In this document: positions 11,516 through 22,921 of the stretch, piece after piece
Layout: each line of letters starts with the position of its first letter
Position numbering within the stretch: the stretch's first letter is position 1
NCBI RefSeq assembly: GCF_041146795.1
Contig: NC_135179.1
Coordinates: 15,386,047 to 15,450,046, forward strand
Length of the DNA stretch: 64,000 nucleotides
Direction of reading: 5' to 3'
Origin: Maylandia zebra
Taxonomy: Eukaryota; Chordata; Actinopteri; Cichliformes; Cichlidae
Notes under the pieces: model-generated
The model's database searches: none
What the model saw: only the letters and a program-made list of their open reading frames with translations
Told to the model about the DNA's origin: nothing
Made by a program: the position numbers and the translations under genes

Positions 11516-13190
11516 ATGTCTGCTGAAAAGTGTCTCGCTAAAGGTAAGAAATAAAGTATTACTCTGTTAACTGAAGGCTGCTTATCGATGTGAAATGCAA
11601 TAGTTTTCTCCCTCCGATTCGATCTGTGGTAAGGATTTAGCTTCGTTTTTTACAAAATCATGCTTTAGTCCTATGAAACCTCTTCGTGCCGATTTGAAAG
11701 CAGCGCAAAACGGTCCAGGTGATTATTGATTTATAAACGTTTATAAACGAAACTCTTTATGCCTGAACCAATTTGTCTGAACAAACAGCGACTCACTGTG
11801 GCGTCTCTGAAAACAAGCAGACGTCAGGAAAAAAAAAAAAAAAAAATCCAGTTGAAGTACAAGCACAAATGTATAAATGTGCATAATCCACAGTCAGCTG
11901 CCCTGTAATCAAATAGAAATGCTAAATTCACTGTAAGTTTGAAAATAAAGGTCAGTTAATGCTGTTTCCAAAAAGCTTGGGATGTTGTGTAAAAATACTA
12001 CGAAGACAAAATGCTGATGTGGAAGCACAACATAACCCAAACTGTCAGCTCTGAAAATTATACTACTGTACAAAATAGATTTTTTCTTTTTTCTTTTACT
12101 TTAGTAAGTTAAACAGGAGAAAAGTCTTTACGTAATCCCTCTTCAGGTTTCCCTACTGACCAGTCTTTTAATGGAAGAAACATTTTTGTATCCCTCAGGT
12201 AGCGCTGCCCCTGGCCCAGTCCCTGAAGACTACATCAGGGTTTACAGCATGAGGTTCTGCCCTTTTGCCCAAAGGACCAGACTGGTGCTCAAAGCCAAAG
12301 GAATCAAGTAAGACTACTCTTTATTCTAGTTTGCTGTAGAAATGAAAAATCATCACAGTCATTCAACCTGTGCTTAAACATGCACACATAACCTGCTTTT
12401 TTGTTTTCAGATACGAAACCATAAATGTCCACCTGAAAGAAAAACCCGATTGGTATCTTAAGAAGAATCCTCTTGGTCTTGTCCCAACGCTTGAGACACC
12501 TGCTGGTGAGGTGATATACGAGTCACCCATCACCTGTGAATACCTGGATGAAGTTTACCCTGAAAAGAAGCTGCTTCCCTCCTCTCCCTTTGCTAAGGCT
12601 CAACAAAAGATGATGCTGGAGCACTTTTCCAAAGTAGGTCACACAAAGACTTGCATATAAACCTTAACGTTTTGTTTTTTGTTAACCACCACCAAATAAT
12701 AATATTAATGTCACTGTTTCCTACAGGTGATACCGTACTTCTACAAGATCCCAATGGATAAAAAGAAGGGAGAGGATGTCTCCGGACTGGAAGCTGAACT
12801 GAAAGAAAAGTTTGCAAAGTTAAACGAGGTAGGCCACACCTTTGAGGCCTCTGGTTCCTTTATCCATTAACCCAACATATGAGGTGATACACTGTGTGTG
12901 AATGAGTGTGTGCCTGTGAATCACAGTCATTGATCAAAGGTTGTTTTTATTAAAACGAATAAGTTTATCTTTCCTGTCAGTGCCTGGTTATTCCAGTTAA
13001 TTACAACTCTAATAAATGTAACATTCAATTTCTAGGACCTCGTTAACAAGAAGACCAAGTTCTTTGGTGGCGATTCTATAACAATGATCGACTACATGAT
13101 GTGGCCGTGGTTTGAGAGGGTAGAAGCGTATCAGGTCAAACAGTAAGTAATAATCTTTACAGATATTTAGCCTATAGAAAATTGTAAACA

Positions 13191-13221
<31 letters not shown>

Positions 13222-14960
13222 TCAACTGTGGGGAGCCTAAGTATATTATTTACTAGAAATGTTACAAAAGTTAGAAATGAACAATCGAGAGAAGCATCCT
13301 TTTCTAAAACCGACATGTTTTACACTTTAGTTAGTGGAGTCTGTTCTTCCTGTGCCACTAGTTGCACTATTGTGGTCAACAGAGATAAATTTTACCTTAA
13401 TCTTTTTACTCCAGCTTTTCCAAATGTTGCCGTTTTTGTTTTTTGTAGAGATGGCACGATACCACTTTTTTTAATGTCCGATACTGATATCATAAATTTG
13501 GATATCTGCCGATACCGATATGAATCCGATATAGTGTGTTTTTTTAATCAATAAAAATGTTTTTTAATATCTTGCTGCTTTTTGTATAAGTTCATATTCA
13601 AGTTACAAAAAAAACAAACACTAAAGCTATTCTGTTATACCTGTATGCAAAAAATATACTGCACCCAAAATATTTCATAGTTCAGCAATACTGATCAATC
13701 TAATAAACTTAAACCTACTCCATCCTCCCTATTCTGGTATTTTAAAGAGTAAGCAACCTAACTAATAGGGTTGCAAATTCCCAGCAAAAAAAAAAAAAAA
13801 AAAATAGGGAACCACCCCCCGCCCCATGATGCTTAATTGACATAATCAACTTTAATTTGATGCAATGTGGGGAAAAATGCACAGAACTCAATTATTTTTC
13901 AAGAATAATTAAATAGATTCAGCATCTTTCTTCAACAGAATTGCAGACTGCACAGATGGTACCTTCCCAAAGGAAAAAGTACTATAGCTTACTAGGGTAT
14001 ATTAGACTTAATAGTTACTATATACAGTAATGGACTTCTATACATTTTTCATCAGATTAAAAATTTGGGTGTAAAATTCGGATAATTATTTATTAAAAGC
14101 TAGACATTTTAAATGAGAATAAGAAAGAAAAGTATGTCTTTGTGCCCCCTTTTCCCTGTTCATGCCCTATCGGCCCCCCTGGCTAAACTTCGCTAGATCC
14201 GCCCCTGCACGGTTACCAGCTACGTAGAAAAAGATCCTGGTGTAGAAAGTAATATTAAATAAATTCTAACAACAGCTTAAGCTTCAACGTGCTGCTGTTG
14301 TTCAGTATCGGACCGATACGTAATATTGGATCGGTCCATCTCTAGTTTTTTTGTTTTTTTTTTAAAAGACAAAGGTGTAACTCTGCCAAATGGGCATCGC
14401 TTGCTGTGTTTTATTGCCACAGCAAGCACTGTGTCCATAGTTAGCAACACTGCTCATGTATTCCTCATGTCTCTTTGAAACCAAAAAGAGGTCATTCACC
14501 AGCTGTGCAACTAGTTTTAAAGCCTGAGCCGACTCAAAAATTAAAAAAGAAATGGAAATGTGTTGAGGATATTGTGCACTCTCAGTCAAATGTCCGATTT
14601 TGTGGCGAGTTCACTGATCCACTTCTGCACCTGGAAAAAATGCCTCTCGTTTGTCTCTTTAACGGAGTAACAAAGTGACTTTAGCGGAATATTTATTACC
14701 GTGTGCCAAAGCTAATGGATTTACTTTTCACTCAGTTGCTGAAACTATTACAAAAATTGAGTGTTCAAATTTACTTGTATTTAAATGGCTCTACCCTTTG
14801 TCTTATTAGGTTTTTGGATGGCACACCTGAACTGAAGAAGTGGACAGAACTCATGTTGCAGGACTCGGCTGTCAAAGCCCTCATGTTCAGCCCAGACGCC
14901 CACAAGGCCTTCTTCAAGACCTTCCTTGATGGAAACCCAGACTTTGACTATGGCCTGTAG
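11516..14960 (+). CDS. gsto: Omega-class glutathione S-transferase, copy C (complete)
   Basis: Exons 11516-11543, 12199-12307, 12411-12633, 12727-12828, 13036-13142 and 14810-14960 have exactly the same lengths as copy B (28, 109, 223, 102, 107, 151 nt) and encode 239 residues. The omega active-site cysteine lies in RFCPFAQR in exon 2; the VPTL loop and ESPIT segment are in exon 3. Expected role is cytosolic glutathione-dependent thiol transfer and dehydroascorbate reduction. Intron 5 is enlarged to about 1.67 kb by a hAT element (13446-14344) and a long A tract (13192-13219). Exon 6 and the last 60 or so bases of intron 5 are nearly identical to copy B, while exon 3 is nearly identical to copy A, suggesting gene conversion. 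AATAAA lies at 15041-15046. The gene appears intact. Confidence 0.95.
13192..13219. repeat. Poly-A tract in gsto copy C intron 5
   Basis: A run of about 28 A residues a short distance after the exon 5 splice donor. Confidence 0.85.
13446..14344. mobile_element. Non-autonomous hAT element in gsto copy C intron 5
   Basis: The left end TAGAGATGGCACGATACC and right end GGATCGGTCCATCTCTA form inverted termini. Flanks are GTTTTTTG and GTTTTTTTG, a near-perfect 8-bp hAT-type target duplication. Inside, 14050-14206 is a reverse copy of a second hAT family ending in GATCCGCCCCTG, also present at 53291-53410. No transposase frame. Confidence 0.75.
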
Positions 14961-15969
14961 GAAGTTATTAGTTAGAGTACTGAACAAAACCTTCAGCCAT
15001 CATTTAATGTTACTGCATTAGTGACTATGACTGATTTTTCAATAAAAAAATAAAAATACTGTCAATGAAATGACAGCAAATTTGATTTTTCTATTTGTGC
15101 TTTAAGACACATAAAAACAATACATTGTTTCCCTTTTATGGTCTCATTTAATAACCTAGAGACACACACAGTAAAAATATAACAAGCAAAATTCAGAAAA
15201 TAAGCTCTAACAAGCAATAAAAGATACATAAAGAATAACAATCCTTAATAGCTGCCATCGGATCTGCAACAGTAACAATGATACATAAAACACAGTTATA
15301 CAAAGCAGACAGTGCACTGTTTTGTTAAAGATTCCTGTGTGGCTCCGTATAATATGAGAGGTATTTATGTTAAGATCTCCTGCTAAAATGTAGCATCCAG
15401 GAGCCGAGGGATACCAGTGTCACAGTTAGTATACATTGCTGGCATCTCCACTAAGATGTTGAGGTTTTTCCCTCAGCGTCTGATAGCGGTAAGCTGTATT
15501 CTCAAGAAAATGTTAAAAAAAAGCAGCTGCAATAAAACCAAGTCTACATATCAGCCTTCTATTTGTGACTACTTTACTTTGGTTGATACAATCTGCAACC
15601 ACTAGGTGGAGCAGTGATGCTGCTGTTTTTAATGGTACTGAGTCGTGTTGGCACGTGTTTCTTCACGACTGTGCTGTTTTTTGTTTTTATTTCAATCTAA
15701 ACATTTATTACAATAAGATTGTAAATAATATTTCTGGGTTTCTCCACTAAATTTTCCAGTTCCTCCTTTAGCATCGGTGTTAGCAGTAGACCATATTTTA
15801 TTTAAAAAGGTTTTGTAAGTAGCAGCTACGGCAAAACCACTACAAATTTAGTTACCAGCAAGAGCTGAATCAGCTGATGCGCGTGCACCTTTTGTTAGTA
15901 ACATTACTTATAGTATCACTGAACGATATGTCTGATATATGTGTCTAAAATAGTTCAGTTGCTGAGTGC
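14961..15969. other. Intergenic between convergent gsto copy C and itprip
   Basis: gsto copy C 3' flank, homologous to the copy B flank, then the itprip 3' UTR on the minus strand. A candidate itprip AATAAA lies on the minus strand at 15797-15802. Confidence 0.6.
15599..15613 (+). promoter_or_regulatory. CTCF-like motif downstream of gsto copy C
   Basis: CCACTAGGTGGAGCA, about 640 bp after the copy C stop codon and about 370 bp before the 3' end of itprip. It lies between convergent genes, a plausible boundary position. Confidence 0.45.
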
Positions 15970-17583
15970 CTATAAACTTTCATCCAGGCTGTGATGTAAA
16001 CCTCCGTTTGATAAGTACGGTGTATACTCCTGTATGAGCACAGGTGCATTTCTCAGCATCTCCTGAAAATGCCTGACTGTTGCTGCATAAAGCTCCCTCT
16101 GCAGCACCAGTGTCCTGAACAGGTTGATGGGCTCTGCTCTGCGAATCATCTCAGGAACCTGGACCTCTTCTGGCACTTTAGTGTTGCCAAACATGACATG
16201 GTTAAGTCTTTTCTCCTGCAGGCTCCTCTGCACAAAGCTGAGCAAGTCCTGGACCCTGTGCTGCATACTCTCAATGCTCCACGTGATGGTCTTTTTACTC
16301 AGCAACAAGTGCAACAGAGCAGTCTTTAAGTGATAGTTTGTAAGGGCACTTTTTCCAGTTAGCCCTGATTGCTTTTTGTGTAAGAAAGTAACAATCTGGA
16401 GGCAGTGTAAATGACAGGAATGTTTTGGTAGGCGTTTAGAAAAATGTTTCAGCAAATTCCTCTCGTAGACAGCAACAGATAGGGGCCAGTATGGGTCTGG
16501 GAAGCTGTCAACATCCGATGGAAAGTGCGAGACAAAATAAGCATCTGTATCCTCAAGCTGGACCACCGGAATGATGTTCATTACGATGATTTTTCCTGAC
16601 GGGAATCGGATCTTCAGCGCACCGGCAGCATCCAGGCTGCGAAAGGTAACATCAAAGTCATATTTGTGAGAGATGCGTCCCCACGCTTTGGTTACAGAGA
16701 TCTGAAACCACTTCATGACTTGGTCTTTCGCCAAGCAGTTTGTGTCTCTGGAGCACAGCAGTTCATCAGGACTGAGACTGACTTTGGGTGTGTCATTTCT
16801 GCCATGCAGCAGACAAAGCATGTCCTCTCCGAGGTTAGCAGAGCCACAGAGACAGCCCCCACTATTCTCCCCAGGTGTGGTCACCTTTATCTTCCCACTG
16901 CCCTGCATATCAGGAGGTATGTCACTGGAGGAGCTGCACCACAGGTGGTACTGAAAGGAGTGCGGATCTGGAGGTGAGAAAGGCACGATGAGGTCACATG
17001 TGAGCGGTTTGCAAAACTTCCAGGACTCAAACATGCTTCCAATGCCAACAAAGTCCCCGACTTCCATGTCTGTGTCCCTGTTGCACACGCTCCTGAGTGA
17101 CTCGAGCAAGTCATCTGCAAAACCCTCGACAAACTCCCTCACCCTCCAGTTTTCATGTGCTGAAGTGTAGGTGCATTTATCACAGAAGTTACTCAGGATG
17201 TCCTTATCCAGTACCATCATCCTGGGGTTGATGGAACCACTCTCTGAAAAAACCTCTTCCTCCTCAACTTGCCGGACTTCTCCATCAGCCAGATCCACCC
17301 TGCACATCTCGATGGTGAAGAATATTATAAAAGACACCGTGCTCCAGAAGTACCAACTATAACCTTCCTGCAAGCTGGTCTCTTCCTGCTTTGAGTCCAT
17401 CTGTGAAAGCTCTTTCTCCAACTTGGCCTTCTCCATTTCCAGTCTTGCCTCATGCTCCCGCATTCGAGCGATCAGCTCCTCATCCTGATCCGGGAGTGTG
17501 GTGTTTTCATGCGGAAAGAGCGAGGGATGGTTTAATATGGCAGCAGCCACCACCACGCACAGCCGTGCAATGGCCCCCTGCAT
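15970..17583 (-). CDS. itprip: Inositol 1,4,5-trisphosphate receptor-interacting protein
   Basis: A single-exon frame of 537 residues from the ATG at 17583, close to the 547 of the human protein as I recall it. ITPRIP (DANGER) binds IP3 receptors at the ER and modulates calcium release; it has a Mab-21/nucleotidyltransferase-like fold. Order: a hydrophobic N-terminal segment (about residues 3-22) followed by the family pattern NHPSLFPHENTT; an acidic, charged coiled coil (about 34-65); a membrane segment rich in Phe and Ile (about 77-95); then the conserved body with LCNRDTDMEVGDFVGI, LGEDMLCLLHGRN, VMKWFQ and the C-terminal AEPINLFRTLVLQRELY. A longer frame to 17613 would need a TTG start and has no family support. 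A good splice acceptor lies just upstream (minus strand, exon edge 17620), so the 5' UTR is spliced, as in relatives. The gene is convergent with the gsto array. Confidence 0.96.
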   Translation of the reverse strand: MQGAIARLCVVVAAAILNHPSLFPHENTTLPDQDEELIARMREHEARLEMEKAKLEKELSQMDSKQEETSLQEGYSWYFWSTVSFIIFFTIEMCRVDLADGEVRQVEEEEVFSESGSINPRMMVLDKDILSNFCDKCTYTSAHENWRVREFVEGFADDLLESLRSVCNRDTDMEVGDFVGIGSMFESWKFCKPLTCDLIVPFSPPDPHSFQYHLWCSSSSDIPPDMQGSGKIKVTTPGENSGGCLCGSANLGEDMLCLLHGRNDTPKVSLSPDELLCSRDTNCLAKDQVMKWFQISVTKAWGRISHKYDFDVTFRSLDAAGALKIRFPSGKIIVMNIIPVVQLEDTDAYFVSHFPSDVDSFPDPYWPLSVAVYERNLLKHFSKRLPKHSCHLHCLQIVTFLHKKQSGLTGKSALTNYHLKTALLHLLLSKKTITWSIESMQHRVQDLLSFVQRSLQEKRLNHVMFGNTKVPEEVQVPEMIRRAEPINLFRTLVLQRELYAATVRHFQEMLRNAPVLIQEYTPYLSNGGLHHSLDESL

Positions 17584-17585
17584 CT

Positions 17586-17609
17586 TTAGCTCGTTTCTAA
17601 TGTGCACAT
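17586..17609 (-). promoter_or_regulatory. Upstream ORF ending two bases before the itprip start
   Basis: On the minus strand an ATG at 17609 opens seven codons (MCTLETS) and stops at TAA, 2 nt before the itprip ATG. Its context is weak (T at -3), whereas the main ATG has A at -3. It lies inside the same exon after the acceptor at 17620-17621, so it would be in the mRNA. Reinitiation or leaky scanning control is inferred. Confidence 0.5.
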
Positions 17610-17661
17610 TCAAGCAGATCCTGAAATAGAAACATAAATACAGTCAGAGCAGATACAAATG

Positions 17662-17982
17662 GTTTAGGGCAGCGGTCCCCAACCTCCGGGCCTCGGACCG
17701 ATACCGATACCATTAATCGTTTGGTACCGGCCGCGAGAGTTGAGGCTCAGGTGTGAAATGTATGGCTTTCAGGGTTTTTATCGGTTTTCAGCGTTATTTT
17801 GTTATCGTTTTTATCGTTAACTCGGTTTTCCTGGGTCTTTTCACGTGTGTTATGAATAAATCTTCTTTTTTTCAGTACCGGTACTAGTTTTATTTTGTTG
17901 TATTAAAGGCCGGTTCGTGAAAATACTGTCAGGCATAAACCGGTCCATGGCGCAAAAAAGGTTGGGGACCACTGGTTTAGGG
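17662..17982. mobile_element. hAT MITE, first of a tandem pair
   Basis: Element 17670-17974 starts CAGCGGTCCCCAACC and ends GGTTGGGGACCACTG. It is flanked by perfect 8-bp repeats GTTTAGGG at 17662-17669 and 17975-17982. Non-coding and CG-rich at the ends, as in Zaphod/Tip100-type hAT MITEs. Confidence 0.88.
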
Positions 17983-18268
17983 CAGTGGTCCCCAACCCCC
18001 GGGCCACGGACTGATACCGGTCCATGAATCGTTTGGTACCAGGCCGCGAGAGTTGAGTCTCGAGTGTGAAATTTGTGGTTTTCAGGTTTTCATCGTCATT
18101 TTGTTATTGTTTTTATCATTAACCCGGTTTCACTGGGTCTTTTCCCGTGTATTACGAATAAATGTTCTTTTTTTGGTAGCTGTGCAGGTTTTATTTTGTT
18201 GTATTTATCCGTGACACCTTAAAGGCCGGACCGTGGCACAAAAAAGGTTGGGGACCACTGGTGTAGGG
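17983..18268. mobile_element. hAT MITE, second of a tandem pair
   Basis: Element 17983-18260 is the same family as its neighbour (CAGTGGTCCCCAACC to GGTTGGGGACCACTG). It shares the 8-bp repeat GTTTAGGG (17975-17982) on the left and has GTGTAGGG (18261-18268) on the right. Confidence 0.88.
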
Positions 18269-19689
18269 GTGATGTATAAAATCATGACATATTTGTATAC
18301 AAAATCCAGTTATTTTTGATCAAGCTCTCCACCCACCAAGGGAAGCACAGACTGTACCTCTAAATATAGAAGAAGTGCGCTGAGTGACGCACTTGTCCAG
18401 TATCAGGCTTTGCAACACAGGAGGAAGGAAGACCGAGCCCATGAGAATAACTTTGCCCTCCTCCGATAAACATATTTAGTTACCACACATTGTGCCTGTT
18501 GACATTTATATCCTTTTATCGAAGATATAGCAAAACAATACTGCTTTCTTAAAAGAAAGAAAATCCAAGTTTGTACACTGTGCAATTCAGCATCAGTGTA
18601 AAACAATACAGAAAACAGTTTCCATTGACTTCATATCTACTTTCCTAGATTTCAACAAATAACCAACATGCAATATACAAGGAGAAAGAGGATATTACAT
18701 AAATGTCTTTCTTAAGCTTCAAGTTTGCCCCTGTGTGATGCTTATACTCACTATTTAGTATTGTGTTACAGATGTTTAAAGGGTAGGAGATTAAGAAGCA
18801 TCCGTGCTTGGCTGGCCGGACTGAAAAACGGAAACTGTCAACTCTGACATGAATAAAATCTTGTCATAAAAGGTGCCAAAAATGAGGTTTCCTCTAGCAC
18901 ACAAGTGAAACAAGAACAGGGAAGTATGCATCGTGATCTCACCGTAACATCATGAGATGATGAACTGTTCTCTGCAAGACTCAAGATTTTAAAAAGACAG
19001 CGGTAATGAAGTATGTGAGGCCAAAGAGCAGGGGGAAACTTCCCATGACTTATTCACTGGGAAGATTTCCAAGACTTGCATTAATGAGACCACCCAAACA
19101 AACACTGCGACAGCCAAGAGCCTCGAGACGTAGCTCTTCTCAATCATTTTGGAGTAGCGATTGCTACATAACAGAAACATAACTGGAGACTGACTCTTTT
19201 CAAGTATTTGCAACTGAGGGTTTACAGAAAGTCAGAGAAGAACAGACTGTCAGAGGTGGATCAAGTACCCATACTCTTCAATGAAACACCATCATGTGAA
19301 AATATCAAAGCAGTGTTAAGTGTGTTTTTTTAATCACACACTTAACACTTAGGAAGGGTAAAAGAAAGGTTTTAATTCCCTTTATTTCAGATTTCTAGTT
19401 CAAGTTCAAGTTGGTAAAAATGGCAAAGGGGCAGATTTCATAAACGATTAGATTTCACAAAGTACCTGCACTTAATATATAATTGCACTGATGATCAGTG
19501 CAGCTTCATAAAAATATTTCTCTGCCACGCATGCATTTAAGAAGAAATTCTACAGACATAGCTGAAGTTAGGCACCTTTATTAGTCATCCTGGCAACAGG
19601 AAGCTTGTCCCAGTTTATGTTTATGCTTAATTTATTTAAAAGGTCATGAGCAGTTATTTCCATCATGTAAAATCATGTGAAAGACAAAT
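18269..19689. other. itprip 5' intron or intergenic
   Basis: No gene recognised. A 13-bp perfect inverted repeat (AGTGTTAAGTGTG at 19312-19324, partner at 19337-19349) could form a hairpin. Confidence 0.5.
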
Positions 19690-20480
19690 TCTTCATAGGA
19701 CTCTATGCACTCCTATAAAAACTAAGTACACCCTATGACTCAGTAGCTTGTAGAACCATCTTTAGCAGCACGTGATGTAATGACACTTGTGGGCATTTGT
19801 TTATGCATAGCTCTCTAAAGTTCCCACCATGGTGTTTTGATCAGGTTAAGGTTTTCTTTTTCAGCAATTCTGTTACAGATTTGCTCCTGTACTTGGGATC
19901 ATTGTCCTATTGCACCTCCAAGTTTGGCTCGAGCTTGAGCTGTCAGACCGATGGCCTCAAATTTAATTTTAATACTTTGGTATACAGACGAGTTCTGTGG
20001 CTGCCAAACAACCCAAATCATCACCACTTCACCACCGTGCTTGAAAGATTAGTATAAGGTTTTTGTGTTGATATGCTGTGTTTGGTTTTCTCACACTGTG
20101 GTGCTATACATTATATCCAAACAGCTCCACTTTGGTCTCATCTGTCCAAAGGATATTGTTCAAATGTAACTTTGCAAAGCCATACCGCCATATTCTTTTA
20201 AGAGAGACAAGGTTTTCTCCTGGAAACCCAGCTATAATTTTTCCGTTTTTATTTTAAACATTTAACATGCTAACTGAGGCCTCAATTTGCTGGGACGTCC
20301 ACTGCTGGGCAGATTGTGACATTTTGTTAACACACTCCAGACCAGCAAACTGCCAAACCTGTGCTTTTATAGAGGTGGTGACACTTGACAGACTATCCAC
20401 TAATAATGCCTATTTGAATAGCAGTACCTGGCTGCTACTTACCCTCCTAATTCCTGTGGAGGAGTAAGGGTGTAGTTTTT
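19690..20480 (-). pseudogene. Tc1-like transposase relic
   Basis: On the minus strand, around 20110-20150, the sequence reads as WTDETKVELFGYN, the first catalytic Asp motif of Tc1 transposases, followed by a degenerate middle region with stops. The terminal segment near 19700 resembles Tc1 ends. Fully broken. Confidence 0.7.
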
Positions 20481-20979
20481 CAAAGGCATGACTTTATGCA
20501 AGGTTTAACCACGCAGGCTTCATTTTTTTTTATCTGCAGTCTGTGGCAACTTAGAGGTTTTTATAAACAGCAGATGAAATGCCAAAGCATCTAAATATAG
20601 ATACGAAACAGAAGCGTATAAATGATGAAGCAAAGACATAACCGTATATACATATGATTTGTTTTGTTTTTTGCAAATATTCTGATTTAGGAGCAACATG
20701 AAATATCCTGCGTTCAAACGAAACCTACTTTAAAATGATTCATACGCACAGGAATGAATGAAAGATGTTTCCACCACTGTTGCTGCACCACCCTACATCC
20801 AATTATCTCCTGGTGTTTTTGGGGGGAAAATACTAAACAGCGACTCTCCCACGCTGACGTAGCTGCGTGCTGACACAGTGACGTGGTTAATAGCCCTACG
20901 AGCGGTCACCTCCTCTGTTGTCTTAGCAACAAAATAGAGAGGGACTAAAAAAGGGAAACAGACTAAAAAAATATTATTC

Positions 20980-21330
20980 CACACTCATCACTCACTTCAC
21001 AGGCCGGTCGCTTACCACACGCTGCTCCGTTTCATCCTGCGTGGAGCTTCATAAAGCAACAAAGAGCAGCTTAAACGTGCCTCGCGTAATCTGGTAAAAT
21101 AACTGCACGCTTAGCAGCCTGGAGCTCCTGTCGTCCCATCAAGTTTGGAGACGTGCGCGTAAAAGACGAATGCTATTGTAAAAAGTTAGCAGACCTACCC
21201 GTGTGGTGTTTCTGGGTGAGTTCATGGTGATAAAGTTCATCGTTCGGGTCATCCGGTGAGAGCAGCCTCATGCGAGTGGCGCGGGGACCGTTTCTCAGCT
21301 TCCTTCTGACATTTCCTCACTGCGCGCTCC
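20980..21330 (-). promoter_or_regulatory. CpG-rich segment, candidate itprip promoter and 5' UTR exon
   Basis: CpG density rises in this otherwise AT-rich DNA. On the minus strand a donor-like CGG/gtaggt occurs at about 21199/21198, which could pair with the itprip acceptor at 17620. This is inference from composition and splice signals only. Confidence 0.3.
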
Positions 21331-22921
21331 ACCCATGCATAGACAGAGGGACCGCCCTGCTTCCTCTCATCACCCAGAACAGCAGGGACTTTTATGAAAT
21401 GGAGCATAAATTACGTGCAACAATTCTTAATGTCATCCAGAATTTTAAATACATCTTAAATAAATTTTATATTTATATAAAATATTGCAATTTAAATCAA
21501 CTTCACAACATTTAATCGTAGCCATGTTACATTGCAAGATACTGCTATATTGTGAAATTCAGCTCTAGTGTAAAGGAATCTGATTATTTTTTCCTATTTA
21601 GTGATTCTTCTGCTTTTGCTACAAAGTGTTATACAGTTGCAAATACTAAGTCCGTTATATTTAGTCTTAAAATGTGAAAGCGTGTGTGTGCAGTCATTGA
21701 GCACACTAAAAAGATCTATATATTTATTTAATGGGCAATATAAAAATAATAAATGAACTGCGCTTCATGTTCGTGGATAAAAATCTCAGTCTACCTTGGA
21801 AACGGCACAAAAATACACAGTAATAAGCCTATTAGTAGTAATCCTGTGGTACAGACGTGACCACCCCGAATCTGATAGGCAGTTGTTCACCGAAGCTGTG
21901 AAGTTCCAGTTCCAGTGAATGCAACAGCTTTTTCCAAATGCAAGTGAAAGCAGCATTGCATTACGTAACAGCAGCGAGTTCCTGGATTGGGCCACTAGTG
22001 GAAGTTGTGACGTGCCTCTGTGTAAATGTATACTTAGTAGCATCAAATGACATTTATAGTTACGATGTTTCTACATCGAGCTCATAATGGAAACAGACAA
22101 AAACTATTATCACACACAGGCGCACAAGATCAATTATTAAATTTTAAAGCAGATTTATACTGATTAGATACCAAAATTGTCTCTCTCAGTTCTGTTTTTT
22201 ATTATTTAAGTTTTCTCCGAGTAAAACCATTATTCCTTACAATTAGCATAGATTAAAGCTGTATATGACCTTATTTTTCTTAAAGGAAAGTGCACCGAGC
22301 TTGTTGAAAGTTGTGGTCAGATGTCTACCTACATCATGGGATGAATGTTATAGTGGGGAGGGAAAACTCTTTTAACAGGAGGAAATCTCCAGCAGATCGA
22401 GTCTCATGGAGGGGAAGCCATCTGCCACTCACTGATTGGGGGTGAGGTGCAGTTATTTGGAAATGGCTCCATGAGATCTTCCCCACTTGTGTAAATCTTC
22501 AGTTCTCCTTCTTAGATCTCCTCAGAGTTCCTTAGCCTTCACCATTGCTCTTAGTATTGCTCTGTTGAATGAGCGCGGTCAAAGTCTGGAAGCTGTTTGA
22601 CATGAAAAAGCAGGAAATGCTTTGTTTGTCATGTAATGATTCATCATCATGCAATCTTTTCAGAAAACTCTCAGCGCAGTTACATTTTGCTTCGTCAGCG
22701 ACAGCAAACTCGTAGAGAAACACAGAGAGGCAAGTTCTCCTGGTTCTGGGGGACTGACTAAGAGATCATAGAGTTAATTTTTGTCCCAGTTTTATTTTCT
22801 CTTCATGTTTACCTCAGCTGCTGAGTGCCTTACATTTGTCAAGCTTTTCTCTGATGCAAAGTGGTCCTATGTGTTAAGATCCAACAGAGAAGTTACTGCA
22901 ACTGGTTCTGACAGAAAGGCG
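21331..22921. other. Intergenic with dispersed repeat pieces
   Basis: 22340-22490 contains 'acagg aggaaatctccagca'-type sequence of a common fish repeat whose relative is at about 31150-31290. AATAAA on the minus strand near 22795 could serve the exon candidate at 22922-23099. No other gene seen. Confidence 0.45.

Noticed and set aside
17584-17613. N-terminal extension of itprip to 17613
   Set aside because: It would need a TTG start, and the extra residues have no counterpart in the family, whereas the ATG at 17583 aligns with the known start region.
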